64,000 nucleotides of DNA from JALHVH01 sp963773685. GTDB taxonomy: Bacteria; Acidobacteriota; Aminicenantia; Aminicenantales; Saccharicenantaceae. The notes under the pieces were generated by a model, which worked only from the letters and a program-made list of their open reading frames with translations, searched no databases and was not told where the DNA came from. The DNA lies in NCBI GenBank assembly GCA_963773685.1, contig CAVZBY010000001.1, forward strand, positions 434,001-498,000, in the 5' to 3' direction. Positions 24,071 through 32,619 of the stretch are shown here, one piece after another; the stretch's first letter is position 1; each line of letters starts with the position of its first letter. The position numbers and the translations under genes are program-made.

Positions 24071-24652
24071 ATGATTGCGCATCGAGAGGAAAAGCTCAAT
24101 AACGCGATATGCTTTTTTGCATCTGAACATAAAAAGAACTCAGGCACCCATTTAACCCAGACCTATCTATACAAATACCTAGCCTTCTTAGACTTCTTAA
24201 GCGTAAAGGAATTTGGAGTCCCATCTTTTGATCTCTGCTATAGAGCTATGGAAAGGGGCCCCGTCCCTATCGAAATATATAATAAACGGGACAACCTGAA
24301 GACGCCCCTCTTTGAGTTCGTGGCTCAAGAGAAAAACATTTACATAATCCGCTCGAAAAGCAGACCAAATCTTGACTATTTTTCAGCGTTCGAATTGGAT
24401 CTAATGTCTGGCCTAATCAAGAAGTATGCAAAGAAGGGCAGCCGTACGGATGAGATTAGTGACGACAGTCATGAGACATTGGATGCATGGAAACAAACCT
24501 ATAAAACAAAGAAGAATGGAATTATCGATTATCGGCTAACATTTAAGCACGATAAAAAGCTAAAAACACCTCGAGAACGTTCACGTGCGGAAGAAAACCT
24601 CAATATCTATCTCGCGCTCAAGAGCAGTGCTAAATGCAGCCGGGTACGATAA
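24071..24652 (+). CDS. Panacea/SocA-like antitoxin
   Basis: The 193-residue protein fits the Panacea (DUF4065, SocA-like) domain: LTQTYLYKYLAFLDFLS near the N-terminus, then DLCYRAMERGPVPIEIY, with the conserved GPVP. Panacea proteins are antitoxins known to pair with many unrelated toxins, or adaptors for toxin handling as SocA is. It overlaps the next gene by 19 bases, the compact order typical of toxin-antitoxin pairs. AT-rich and located at the right end of the island. Confidence 0.78.
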   Translation: MIAHREEKLNNAICFFASEHKKNSGTHLTQTYLYKYLAFLDFLSVKEFGVPSFDLCYRAMERGPVPIEIYNKRDNLKTPLFEFVAQEKNIYIIRSKSRPNLDYFSAFELDLMSGLIKKYAKKGSRTDEISDDSHETLDAWKQTYKTKKNGIIDYRLTFKHDKKLKTPRERSRAEENLNIYLALKSSAKCSRVR

Positions 24653-25056
24653 TCAGATGGAATGATTTTCCAGACCCTCAATACGGCGGGAAGATCAAAG
24701 CTCGATGGTTTATCTGTCTAGGCAAAACGTCGCCTTTTTTTGATCCCATATCGATCTATCTGCATTCAACCACAACACAAGACCACTCTAAAATAAAACG
24801 ATTTTGTTTCCTGACCGAGAAATACCCTTGTTTCAAAACGGATTGCTTTTTCTACTATAGAGAACGCCCTTATTGTTATGGGGCAGAAAATTTAAAAAAG
24901 GAACTCAACGTATCAAAGGAGGGTAAAATGAAGGCAGCAGATTTAGCCACCTTGTACGAAGGTATACATTCAGCAGGATCGTATTCAAGAATAGAATTGA
25001 TCGATATTCATGACAGCCTTAACAAAATTGGCATAACAGGTATTCGAATGCCATGA
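24634..25056 (+). CDS. Putative PemK/MazF-fold toxin paired with the Panacea antitoxin
   Basis: The 140-residue protein opens PGTIIRWNDFPDPQYGGKIK followed by ARWFICLG, resembling the first strands of PemK/MazF-like SH3-type barrels (GDIVxxxxxPxxGxExKxRPxLV), then YLHSTTTQ. The match is partial, and the C-terminal half (CFKTDCFFYY with Cys clusters, KKELNVSKEGKMKAADLATLYEGI) is unlike MazF. The role as toxin comes mainly from its overlap with the Panacea gene. It is the last gene before attR. Confidence 0.62.
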   Translation: MQPGTIIRWNDFPDPQYGGKIKARWFICLGKTSPFFDPISIYLHSTTTQDHSKIKRFCFLTEKYPCFKTDCFFYYRERPYCYGAENLKKELNVSKEGKMKAADLATLYEGIHSAGSYSRIELIDIHDSLNKIGITGIRMP

Positions 25057-25138
25057 TAGGATCGGCAACGGGTGGGCTTACGACGCAAGGATGTTCATCC
25101 CAACTAGCTGATATATAAGCCGATTGCCAGATAACCTA

Positions 25139-25194
25139 AAGGACTGAAAATCCTTGCGTCGGCGGTTCAATTCCGTCCCTGGCCATTTTTCATT
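25139..25194 (+). repeat. attR-like direct repeat (56 bp, partial tRNA-Phe)
   Basis: This is an exact copy of 18983-19038: the tRNA 3' half without the 5' half, so it cannot form a tRNA. It marks the right border of the island; the native chromosome resumes 19 bases before the next promoter. Confidence 0.92.
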
Positions 25195-25212
25195 TCCTCC
25201 CCGCTGATTCCT

Positions 25213-25241
25213 TTGCCAAGCGCCGCGGGTCGGTCTATAAT
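25213..25241 (+). promoter_or_regulatory. Promoter of the CapK/PaaK-like gene
   Basis: TTGCCA (25213-25218), a 17-base spacer and a perfect TATAAT (25236-25241) lie 26 bases before the chosen ATG, just beyond attR. Confidence 0.75.
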
Positions 25242-25266
25242 TCCGACCTGCTATGAGTACGGAACG

Positions 25267-26562
25267 ATGAGGACCGGGAGCGGCCTGGCCGTCCTCGGCG
25301 CCGCCCTGCGGCATTCCGCATCGAACCGGGACCGGATCCAACTCTACCGGGACCGGCGTTTGCGCCGGATCATCCGGCATGCCCAAAAGAAAGTGCCTCT
25401 CTATAGGGACCTGTGGGAGGCATCGGGCGTATCTCCCGAGCACGTCCGTGCCGCCGGCGATCTGTCGAATCTCCCTGTCGTCACCAGAAAGGATCTCCGC
25501 ACGCGAACAGTTGGCGAGACCCTCGCGAGCGGATACGATCCGGCCCGCCTGATCACGATCCAGACGACCGGATCTACGGGCGAGCCGCTTGCCGTCCGCC
25601 GAACCCCGGCCGAGGACTTCGTTTTCCATGTGTTTCGCATGCGGGCAATGTCGTCCTTCGGGCTCCGGCCGGCGGACAGGATGGCTAGGGTCGGCACGCA
25701 CTCCCATGAGCAGTCCCCTCTCGCCTGGAAGGCCGCACAGCGGCTCGGGCTCTTCCGGCAGGACCAGATCGCGCTCCTCGACGCGCCCGCGGATATCGCG
25801 GCGGCGCTCGGAAAAGCCGACCCGGACGTGGTCACGGGGAATTCGGGGGTCCTGACCCGTGCGGCCCGAGAGGTCGCCCGGCTGTCCGGCCGGGCTCCTC
25901 GGCCCCGGTTCGTGGTGACGAGCTCCGAAATGCTGACGCCGGGAATGAGGCGCCGCATCGCGGAGGCTTTCAGCTGTCCCGTCTATGACACCTATTGCGC
26001 CGAGGAGTTCGGTCTCGTCGCCTGGGAATGTCGCGAGACCGGGTTGTATCACGTCTGCGACGACAGCGTCATCGTCGAGGTCCTAAAGGACGGCAGGCCG
26101 GCTCATGAGGGCGAGCGCGGCGATATCGTCGTCACGGCCCTTCACTATTACGCCCAGCCGTTCGTCCGCTACGTCCTCGGCGACGAGGTCGTCGTCGGAC
26201 CGGCTCAATGCCCGTGCGGAGCGCCGTTCTCCACGCTCTCCGAGATCTCCGGCCGCTCCGTCGATTATCTGAGCTTGCCTGACGGACGGGAGCTTTATGC
26301 CGCGGCCGCGGCCCACGTCATCCAGGCCGTCGCCCCGTGGGTCGAACAATATGAGCTCGTTCAGGAGCAGATCGATCGCGTCGTCGTCCGGCTCGTTCCG
26401 GACTCCCCGCCTCCGCCGGAAGCCCTCGTCCGGCTCCGCGAAGGACTTAAGGGTATTCTCAGCCCGGGCATGGACGTCAAATTGGAGCTCGTGCAAGAGA
26501 TCATTCCGGAACCGGGTGTCAAGTACCGGTTTCTGCGATCGCTCGTGAATCGTGACTTGTAG
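25267..26562 (+). CDS. Phenylacetate-CoA ligase-like (PaaK/CapK) adenylate-forming protein
   Basis: The 431-residue protein belongs to the ANL superfamily branch with PaaK and CapK. Visible marks are VPLYRDLW, the phosphate-binding loop TTGSTGEPL, YCAEEFGLVAWEC (A5-like motif), VVTALHYYAQPFVRYVLGD, and the cysteine pair CPCGAPFSTLSEISGR. Members activate a carboxylate with ATP to form a CoA thioester, or take part in capsule synthesis. The ATG at 25267 was chosen because the promoter lies over the earlier in-frame start at 25213. No neighbours in its unit, so the substrate is open. Confidence 0.85.
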   Translation: MRTGSGLAVLGAALRHSASNRDRIQLYRDRRLRRIIRHAQKKVPLYRDLWEASGVSPEHVRAAGDLSNLPVVTRKDLRTRTVGETLASGYDPARLITIQTTGSTGEPLAVRRTPAEDFVFHVFRMRAMSSFGLRPADRMARVGTHSHEQSPLAWKAAQRLGLFRQDQIALLDAPADIAAALGKADPDVVTGNSGVLTRAAREVARLSGRAPRPRFVVTSSEMLTPGMRRRIAEAFSCPVYDTYCAEEFGLVAWECRETGLYHVCDDSVIVEVLKDGRPAHEGERGDIVVTALHYYAQPFVRYVLGDEVVVGPAQCPCGAPFSTLSEISGRSVDYLSLPDGRELYAAAAAHVIQAVAPWVEQYELVQEQIDRVVVRLVPDSPPPPEALVRLREGLKGILSPGMDVKLELVQEIIPEPGVKYRFLRSLVNRDL

Positions 26563-26690
26563 CCGCGGGCTTCAGCCCGCGTCCGGTCCCGAAGACAGCC
26601 GAGACCCGCATTGACGACAAGACATCTTCTTGAGCGCAGGCTGAAGCCTGCGGCTACAAAGAACGCCGTGCCCACAGCGCTTCGCTGCGG
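26563..26690. repeat. REP-like hairpin cluster
   Basis: Three inverted repeats follow the PaaK-like gene: CGCGGGC/GCCCGCG (26564-26581, loop TTCA), CGCAGGC/GCCTGCG (26635-26652, loop TGAA) and CAGCG/CGCTG (26675-26687). The last two are each followed by GCTACAAA, and the first is preceded by GTAGC in reverse. This is a REP-type family. A T run is absent. Confidence 0.72.
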
Positions 26691-26707
26691 CTACAAAGCG
26701 CGCTAGG

Positions 26708-26889
26708 CCCTTGCTGAGAAGGTCTCCGTCGATCCTCTTGTCTCGCCTGTCTCGCTTGTCCCGCCCGTCTCGCCGCGCCTCGCTGGGCTACAAAACACGC
26801 CATTCCCTGCTGAGAAGGTCTCCGTCAATCCTCTTGTCTCGCCTGTCTCGCCTGTCTCGCTCGTCCCGCTTGTCTCGCCCGCCCCGCCG
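26708..26889. repeat. 96-bp tandem duplication with pyrimidine-rich 9-mers
   Basis: A unit beginning TGCTGAGAAGGTCTCCGTC occurs at 26712 and again at 26808. Within each are several imperfect copies of TGTCTCGCC in a row. The array stops directly at the stop codon of the minus-strand ATPase gene. Confidence 0.7.
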
Positions 26890-27552
26890 TCAGTTCCTGA
26901 CCATGCCGTCGAAGAGCCGGACGACGCGCTCGGAACGGGCGGCGATGGCGTCGTTATGGGTGACCATGACGATGGTCCGGCCGGCCTTCCAGAGGTCGGA
27001 AAGAAGGGCCATGATCTCCTCCCCGCTCTTCGAGTCGAGGTTCCCCGTCGGTTCGTCGGCCAGGAGGATCGGGGGGTCGTTGGCCAGGGCGCGGGCCAGG
27101 GAGATCCTCTGCTGTTGTCCTCCGGAAAGCTCCGAAGGCTTGTGGTCCCGCCAGTCGTAGAGCCCGACGGCGTTCAGGAGCTCGGTGACCCGCTCCTTCC
27201 GCCGGCGGGAGCTCTTGCCGTCGAAGAGCATGGGCAGCTCGACGTTTTCCCAGGCGGTGGCGTACGGCAGGAGGTTGAAGTTCTGGAAGACGAAGCCGAT
27301 CTTGTGGTTGCGGACCGCGGCGAGCTCGTCGAAGCTCAGGCCGGCCACCCGATCCCCGTCGAGGACGTACTCTCCCGCGGTCGGCGTGTCGAGACAGCCG
27401 ATGACGTTCATCAGGGTCGATTTCCCGGACCCCGAGGGCCCCATGATCGAGATGAACTCGCCCTTATGGATGGTCAGCGAAACGCCGCGCAGGGCTTCCA
27501 GCGTCTGGCTCCCCGTCTTGTAGACCTTGGTGATGCCGTTGAGCTCGATCAT
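26890..27552 (-). CDS. ABC transporter ATP-binding protein, MacB/LolD type
   Basis: The 220-residue ATPase drives the two FtsX-type permeases encoded just upstream. It has Walker A MGPSGSGKSTLMN, Q-loop VFQNFNLLPYATAWENV, the signature LSGGQQQRISLARAL, Walker B ILLADEPTGNLD and switch His in VMVTHN. The GCLDTPTAGEY and LLPYATAWENVELP segments place it in the MacB/LolD branch, whose members push substrates from the periplasm outward (mechanotransmission) rather than across the inner membrane. Nine bases separate it from the second permease. Confidence 0.93.
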   Translation of the reverse strand: MIELNGITKVYKTGSQTLEALRGVSLTIHKGEFISIMGPSGSGKSTLMNVIGCLDTPTAGEYVLDGDRVAGLSFDELAAVRNHKIGFVFQNFNLLPYATAWENVELPMLFDGKSSRRRKERVTELLNAVGLYDWRDHKPSELSGGQQQRISLARALANDPPILLADEPTGNLDSKSGEEIMALLSDLWKAGRTIVMVTHNDAIAARSERVVRLFDGMVRN

Positions 27553-27561
27553 GATGATCCT

Positions 27562-28812
27562 CTATTCATAGCGGAGTGACTCGATGGGGTTCGACCGGGA
27601 CGCCCGGAGGGCCGGGAAGATGCCGGAGGCAAAGACCAGGACGGCCAGGATGACCATATTGGCGACGAGGATGTCGAAGGAGAAGACCGGCCGGAGGAGA
27701 TAGGCGTCGATGCCGAACGACTCGTAGTTGACGGGGACGAGCCGGACAAGGTTGACGATATTGAATGCCGTGATGAATCCCCAGAACGTCCCCTTGCCGA
27801 AGATGAACGCCGTCTCGAGCAGGAACTGCTGGACGATGACACGCCGCCGCGCCCCGATGGCCAGCTTGATGCCGATCTCGCGCGTCCGCTCCTTGGCCGC
27901 GGCGTACATCAGGTTGGTGACGCCCACGGCCCCGATGAGCAGGGTCAGGATGCCGATGATCCCCAGGAAGATCTCGATGCCCCGGAAGATGGCCATGCCC
28001 TCCTTGGCGTCCTCGATGGTGTTCCAGACGTTGAGGGCGTAGCGGTCCTCCGGGTCGAACCGGTACTTCCGGCCGAGGAGCGTCCGGACCCGGGACTCGA
28101 CGAGCCTCGATTCCCCGCGGCTCCGCGGCTGGATGTGGAGCTGGTCGAGGTACCGCTGGTTGTCGATCTGGCGGAAGGCCCGGAACGGCAGGTACACCTG
28201 CTCGGCGTCCGGCCCGTTGTACATCGAGTCCTGAAGCTTCTTCTGGAGGACCCCGACGACCGTGAACGGGACGCGATTGATGACGACGGACTTTCCGACC
28301 GGGTCCTCGCTTCCGAACAGGTCCCGGGCCACGTGCCAGCCGATGAACGCGACCTTCCGGCCCTCGGTCTCGTCGTCGGCGTCGATGAAGCGGCCTCCGA
28401 GCTGGGCGATCTGGGTCCGCATCAAGGCGAACTCGGCCGTGACCCCGTGGACCGTGCGGTTGATCTCCTTGCCGCCGGCCGACACCGCCAGGAAGTTGAA
28501 CGACTCCGGGGCGATGACCGCGATCTCCGGAACACGCTCGCGCAGTTCGGCGACATCCTCGGGATAAACCCGGATCTGCCTCCCCTTGGGAAGTCCCTCG
28601 TATGGGAGCGAGGTTTGTCCGCCGTTGATCATGATGAGGTTCTCGCCGAGGCCGCTGAAGCTGATCTTGAACTGGGTGTTCATCCCCCGGCCGAAGGCCA
28701 TGAGGAGGAGGACCGACAGCGTCCCCCAGAACAGGGCGAAGGTGATGAGCGCCGCCCGTTTCCGGCGCTTTCGGTACTCGCTCCAGAAGAAGCGGGGCAG
28801 GGTCGCGTTCAT
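27562..28812 (-). CDS. MacB-like ABC transporter permease, second copy
   Basis: The 416-residue protein has the MacB/FtsX plan: an N-terminal membrane helix (residues 20-42), a large periplasmic domain (about 45-285 with GRFIDADDETEGRKVAFIG, VGKSVVINRVPFTVVGVL), then three membrane helices, with the conserved coupling segment AAKERTREIGIKLAIGARRR and an ending LRASRSNPIESLRYE. It is similar to the next permease throughout, so the two probably form a heterodimer. One base separates the genes. Confidence 0.9.
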   Translation of the reverse strand: MNATLPRFFWSEYRKRRKRAALITFALFWGTLSVLLLMAFGRGMNTQFKISFSGLGENLIMINGGQTSLPYEGLPKGRQIRVYPEDVAELRERVPEIAVIAPESFNFLAVSAGGKEINRTVHGVTAEFALMRTQIAQLGGRFIDADDETEGRKVAFIGWHVARDLFGSEDPVGKSVVINRVPFTVVGVLQKKLQDSMYNGPDAEQVYLPFRAFRQIDNQRYLDQLHIQPRSRGESRLVESRVRTLLGRKYRFDPEDRYALNVWNTIEDAKEGMAIFRGIEIFLGIIGILTLLIGAVGVTNLMYAAAKERTREIGIKLAIGARRRVIVQQFLLETAFIFGKGTFWGFITAFNIVNLVRLVPVNYESFGIDAYLLRPVFSFDILVANMVILAVLVFASGIFPALRASRSNPIESLRYE

Positions 28813-28813
28813 G

Positions 28814-30046
28814 TCATTTCCTCAGGGCGGCGATGGGGTCCGTGGAGGCGGCCGCCCGGGCCGGGATCATGCCGGCGACGACGCCGATGGCGAGCAGGAT
28901 GAGGATGGTCGAGACGATGACGAGGGGGTTCAGGACCGGGACGCCGACGAACTCCGTGAACGAGCCGGGGAAGGCCTTGGCCGCCCGCAGGACGAGGGCC
29001 GAGAGCGCGAACCCGGCGGCTCCGCCGACGAGCATGATCATCAGGGACTCGGCGAAGAACTGTCGGAGGATGGTCCGGCGGCGGGCGCCGACGGCCAGCT
29101 TGATGCCGATCTCCCGGGTCCGCTCCTCGACGACGACCCGCATGATGGAGGCGACGCCGACCCCGCCGACAAGGAGGGTGAACGAGCCGATGACGGCCAT
29201 GAAGACGGTGAAGGCGATGAAGAAGGTCCGGAACTGCCTCTCCCAATCGAGGGTATCCCAGACGCCCAGGGCGTCCGGGTCGTCGGGATCGAAGCCGATG
29301 AGCTTCGCCAGGTGCTTCTTGACATCTTCCATCACCGGTTTGCTCCGGCCGAGGTCGGCGGGCTGGAAGATGAGGTTCGAAACGTACTTGTTCCCGTAGA
29401 GGGCGGCGAAGGTCGTCCAGGGGATGAACGCGCAGAGCTCGTCGCGCTGGCCGTTGTAGTTGGAGTTCTGGGTCTTCTTGCGCATCACGCCGACGACCGT
29501 GAACGGAACGCCGTCGATGAAGGCCGTGCGGCCGACGGCCGGGGCGTCGCCGAAAAGGTCCCGGGCAAGGACGTCGCCGATGAACGCCACCCGCTTCCGC
29601 TGGGCTATGTCCTCGGGGTCGATGAATCGTCCCGTTTCGGCGATCGTGTTGCGCATCTTCTCGAAGGCGGGATTGATCCCGCGAACGGTGTTGTTGAACT
29701 CGTTCCGGCCGTTGCGGACGATGCCCCGGCCGACGAACTCGGGGCTGATATACTTGATGCCGGCGACCTTCCCGGGGATGGCCTCGGCCATTTCCGGCGT
29801 CACCCGGACCGGCTTGCCCTTGAGGAAACCTTGCCAGGGGAGCGTCGTCCGGGAGGGAAAGACGAGGACGATCCCCTCCCCCATCCCGTGGAACCGCTTG
29901 ACCTGGGCCTTGGAGACGGAGTCCCCGAAGGCGATGAGCAGGATGACGGAGAACGTCCCCCAGACGACGCCGGACAGGGTCAGAGCGGTCCGGAGCGGCT
30001 GGCGGAGCAGGTCCCGGACGAGGTTGCGGAAGAAGATGCCGGACAT
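28814..30046 (-). CDS. MacB-like ABC transporter permease, first copy
   Basis: The 410-residue protein shows the same four-helix plan as its partner: an N-terminal helix (WGTFSVILLIAFGD), a periplasmic domain (GRFIDPEDIAQRKRVAFIGD, VPFTVVGVMRKKTQN), the coupling segment VEERTREIGIKLAVGARRR and the closing helices to ARAAASTDPIAALRK. It follows the membrane-fusion protein gene by four bases. Together with the ATPase and fusion protein it forms a complete MacAB-like exporter lacking only the outer-membrane channel. Confidence 0.9.
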   Translation of the reverse strand: MSGIFFRNLVRDLLRQPLRTALTLSGVVWGTFSVILLIAFGDSVSKAQVKRFHGMGEGIVLVFPSRTTLPWQGFLKGKPVRVTPEMAEAIPGKVAGIKYISPEFVGRGIVRNGRNEFNNTVRGINPAFEKMRNTIAETGRFIDPEDIAQRKRVAFIGDVLARDLFGDAPAVGRTAFIDGVPFTVVGVMRKKTQNSNYNGQRDELCAFIPWTTFAALYGNKYVSNLIFQPADLGRSKPVMEDVKKHLAKLIGFDPDDPDALGVWDTLDWERQFRTFFIAFTVFMAVIGSFTLLVGGVGVASIMRVVVEERTREIGIKLAVGARRRTILRQFFAESLMIMLVGGAAGFALSALVLRAAKAFPGSFTEFVGVPVLNPLVIVSTILILLAIGVVAGMIPARAAASTDPIAALRK

Positions 30047-30050
30047 GGGC

Positions 30051-31136
30051 TTACTTGATCTCGCGGGGCGGCCTCTCGACGACCTTCTCGCCTTCCTTCA
30101 CGCCCGAAAGGATCTCGATATTGAGCCCGTCGGATAGTCCGGTCGTCACCTCGACCTTCTTCGTCTTCAGGCCCTGGCCTTCGGGGACCTCGACGTAGCG
30201 CTTGCCGTTCTCGAAGAGGATCAGGCGCTCGGGGAGCATCGGGACCTGCTTGCGCTCGCGGATACGGATGCCCGCGGTGGCGGAAAAGCCCGCCCGCAGG
30301 GTCACCCCCGTCGTCTTGTCGATGGTGATCTCGATGTCGAAGAGCGTGGCGTTCCCCTCTTTCTTGGCCTTGGGGAAGATGCGGATGACCTGGCCGGCGA
30401 GCTTGGAATCGGGAAGGGCGCCGATCTGGACCTCGGCGTCCATCCCGGCCGTGATCTTGCCGACGTCGATCTCGTCCACCGTGCCCTTGAAGAGGAGGCT
30501 GGCCATGTCGGCCAGGGAGCAGAGCTCGGTCCCCGGCTGGTAATTCGTCAGGGGCACGACGGGGTCGCCCTGGAAGACGCTCTGGGAGAGGACGATGCCG
30601 GCGTTCGGGGACCGGATGATGGAATCGATTTCCCGGTTGGACATCCTGATGCGGCCTCGTTCGAGGAGCTCCAGGCGCTCGCCGGCGATCTTGTAGCGGA
30701 GGTTCGCCTCCCGGAAGGCGCTTTCCGTGGCCGCCATGTCGGACTCGGAGATGAGGGACCCCTTGAACAGTTGGACCTGGCGCTCCCAGTCCGCCTTGAG
30801 CTTGCTCATGGTGATCTCGGCGACCTCCATGCTCCGGCGGGCCTCCACGTATTCAAGCGGGGTCGGGTTCGGGGAGATCTTGAAGAGCGGCGCCCCGGCG
30901 GCGACGGCGTCCCCGACCTTGAAGAGGACCTCGGAGACGATCCCCGGGATGGTCGACTTGATCTTGGTTTCCTTCTCCGGCTCGATCGTGCCGACGGCGA
31001 GGGCCTTCTCCAGGATATCGCCCTTGGTGACGGCGACGAGCTTGAGCGTCTCCTTCTTCTTCCCGCAGGCCAGGAGGAAATAGAAGAACACGGCGATGAA
31101 AAGGCACGCGAAGACGCGCAGGACCCACTTTTTCAT
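30051..31136 (-). CDS. HlyD/MacA-type membrane fusion lipoprotein
   Basis: The 361-residue protein links the inner-membrane exporter to an outer-membrane channel. It begins with a lipoprotein-type signal ending FLLACGKKK, so it is probably lipid-anchored, then the biotinyl/lipoyl-like half ALAVGTIEPEKETKIKSTIPG and KVGDAVAAGAPLFKI, a coiled-coil hairpin (about 90-155), the second lipoyl half IRSPNAGIVLSQSVFQGD, and beta-barrel domains with LCSLADMASLLFKGTVDE and LRAGFSATAGIRI. First gene of the exporter operon. Confidence 0.9.
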   Translation of the reverse strand: MKKWVLRVFACLFIAVFFYFLLACGKKKETLKLVAVTKGDILEKALAVGTIEPEKETKIKSTIPGIVSEVLFKVGDAVAAGAPLFKISPNPTPLEYVEARRSMEVAEITMSKLKADWERQVQLFKGSLISESDMAATESAFREANLRYKIAGERLELLERGRIRMSNREIDSIIRSPNAGIVLSQSVFQGDPVVPLTNYQPGTELCSLADMASLLFKGTVDEIDVGKITAGMDAEVQIGALPDSKLAGQVIRIFPKAKKEGNATLFDIEITIDKTTGVTLRAGFSATAGIRIRERKQVPMLPERLILFENGKRYVEVPEGQGLKTKKVEVTTGLSDGLNIEILSGVKEGEKVVERPPREIK

Positions 31137-31228
31137 GGCAAACCTCTGTACATCAACATTCCTCTTTTATAGACGCAGAAACGGGGCAAAAAGTTCTTCC
31201 CGCCTGGGGAAAGCGAAGGAAGGAGGGC

Positions 31229-31250
31229 CCGGGGGCTTTTTAGCCCCCGG
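31229..31250. terminator. Strong hairpin between exporter operon and porin gene
   Basis: A perfect 9-bp stem (CCGGGGGCT/AGCCCCCGG) with loop TTTT lies downstream of the minus-strand porin gene. There is no T run after it, so it may be a weak terminator or a transcript-end stabiliser. Confidence 0.5.
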
Positions 31251-31279
31251 CGCGGGCAAAGGGGACTGATCGACCCCCG

Positions 31280-32593
31280 TCAGAACCTGTAGCCGACGGA
31301 GATGTTCGGGACCAGGATGTTCATATGGTATGCGCCCGCCATAGCCGTTGCGTAAGCCGGGTCGGTGAGCGTCTTCAAGTAAAGGACGTCCCTGTCCTTC
31401 CCCATCAGGTATTCGATGCCGAAATCGACCTGGAGGCCGGCGACCTTGTAGCCGGCTCCCGCCGTCACGACATTATAGGTATAGCTCGGGAGAAGGATGT
31501 TCAGCGTCGTGTCGGGGGCGGGGCTCGGGTCGTAATAATATCCCGCCCGCAGGGCGAGGGCGTCGCTCAAGGCGTATTCGGCCCCGAGCCGTATCTGCGC
31601 CTTGTCCGCCCAGTCCATCTTCTGAGAGTCCCGGCCGCTCAAAGCCATCAGGGCCTTCCAAGCCGGGTCGGCGAAGGCCGCGTCGAGAGCCTTGACGGAC
31701 GACCACTTCGTCCACTGGATGTCGGCCGTTACGAGGAGCCGGCCCAGAGGACGGACGGCCACGCCGCCGGCGATCCAAAGCGGGAAGGTGATGCTCCGCT
31801 CGATCTCGGAGGTCTCGCTGAAGCCCAGCATGTCCAGATTGGAGATGAGCCCGTCGCCCTTGAAGGTCACCCGGCTCGGCGTGCGGACCGTGAGGCCGAA
31901 GCTCAGCCGGTCGGACGGCTTGACGAGGACGCCAAACGTGGCCCCGAGGCCCCATCCGCTCAGGCTTTCCTCGTATTGACCAAGGTCGAGGGCGTACGGA
32001 GGCACGGGGAGCTCGGCGTGCCCGGCGTGCATGTTGATGGAGAACATCCCATAATTGACGTTGAGGGCCGCTCCGACCGAGATCATGTCATTGATCTTAT
32101 AGGCAACGAGCGGAGAGAGGCTGAAGAGGCCGACCTTGCTCGACCAGTCGAAGCTTCCGCCGCCGGAGAGGGGCGCCAGGCCGCTCTCGGGCCATTTGAT
32201 GCCTATGCCCGAGGGCGTGTAGGCGCCGAAGCCGAGGACCAGGCGGTCGGAGACCGGATGGTAATAAGCGAACATGCCGCCGAGGTAATGGCCCAGCTTG
32301 CTCTTGGCGTCGACGAGCGTCGTCATGCCGGAGGGCGTGGGGACGTCCAGTCTGTACGTGCTCGACGGGACGAGGTCGGTTAAATAAAACCCCAGGACCT
32401 TCGTCTTGAACCCGGCCGCTCCGGCCGGATTCCAGAACACGGCGCTGAAGTCGTCGGCCAGCCCGACGAATGCCCCGCCCATGGTCAGGGCCCGCGTCCC
32501 GAGGCTATTGAGGTTCAGGCCGTTGGCGTAACCCAGCCCGCCCAGGGCCAGGAACGCGACAAGCGCGGCTATGGCGAATCTGCGTATGTTCAT
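31280..32593 (-). CDS. Outer-membrane protein, OmpP1/FadL family
   Basis: FadL-family barrels carry hydrophobic compounds such as fatty acids across the outer membrane. The 437-residue protein has a signal peptide (MNIRRFAIAALVAFLALGGLG), then NGLNLNSLGTRALTMGGAFVGLADDFSAVFWNPAG, the conserved N-terminal plug of the family with the NPAG motif, many alternating beta strands and the terminal aromatic GYRF. The ATG at 32593 was taken over one 24 bases upstream because AGGAGG sits six bases ahead of it. The terminal Phe is the usual signal for BAM-dependent insertion. Confidence 0.9.
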   Translation of the reverse strand: MNIRRFAIAALVAFLALGGLGYANGLNLNSLGTRALTMGGAFVGLADDFSAVFWNPAGAAGFKTKVLGFYLTDLVPSSTYRLDVPTPSGMTTLVDAKSKLGHYLGGMFAYYHPVSDRLVLGFGAYTPSGIGIKWPESGLAPLSGGGSFDWSSKVGLFSLSPLVAYKINDMISVGAALNVNYGMFSINMHAGHAELPVPPYALDLGQYEESLSGWGLGATFGVLVKPSDRLSFGLTVRTPSRVTFKGDGLISNLDMLGFSETSEIERSITFPLWIAGGVAVRPLGRLLVTADIQWTKWSSVKALDAAFADPAWKALMALSGRDSQKMDWADKAQIRLGAEYALSDALALRAGYYYDPSPAPDTTLNILLPSYTYNVVTAGAGYKVAGLQVDFGIEYLMGKDRDVLYLKTLTDPAYATAMAGAYHMNILVPNISVGYRF

Positions 32594-32619
32594 CTTCATC
32601 CTCCTGCGATAATCCATTA

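Larger units (their letters stand above)
18983..25194. mobile_element. Genomic island integrated in tRNA-Phe
   Basis: The segment between two perfect 56-bp repeats of the tRNA-Phe 3' end (18983-19038 and 25139-25194) is about 6.2 kb and visibly AT-richer than the high-GC flanks, with A/T-ending codons. Its cargo is typical of islands: toxin-antitoxin genes, an ankyrin protein, a J-domain protein and unknown small proteins, plus a 39-codon integrase fragment at 23445. No intact integrase is present, so it is probably immobile now or moved by a helper in trans. Confidence 0.88.

Noticed and set aside
25139..25194. Second tRNA-Phe gene
   Set aside because: Only the 3' half is present; the acceptor 5' strand and D arm are missing, so it is an attachment repeat.
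25078..26052. 324-codon frame on the minus strand at the island border
   Set aside because: It runs across attR and opposite the PaaK-like gene, with no domain match.
26708..26889. CRISPR array
   Set aside because: The repeated units are direct, overlapping 9-mers without unique spacers of even length, and no cas genes are present.
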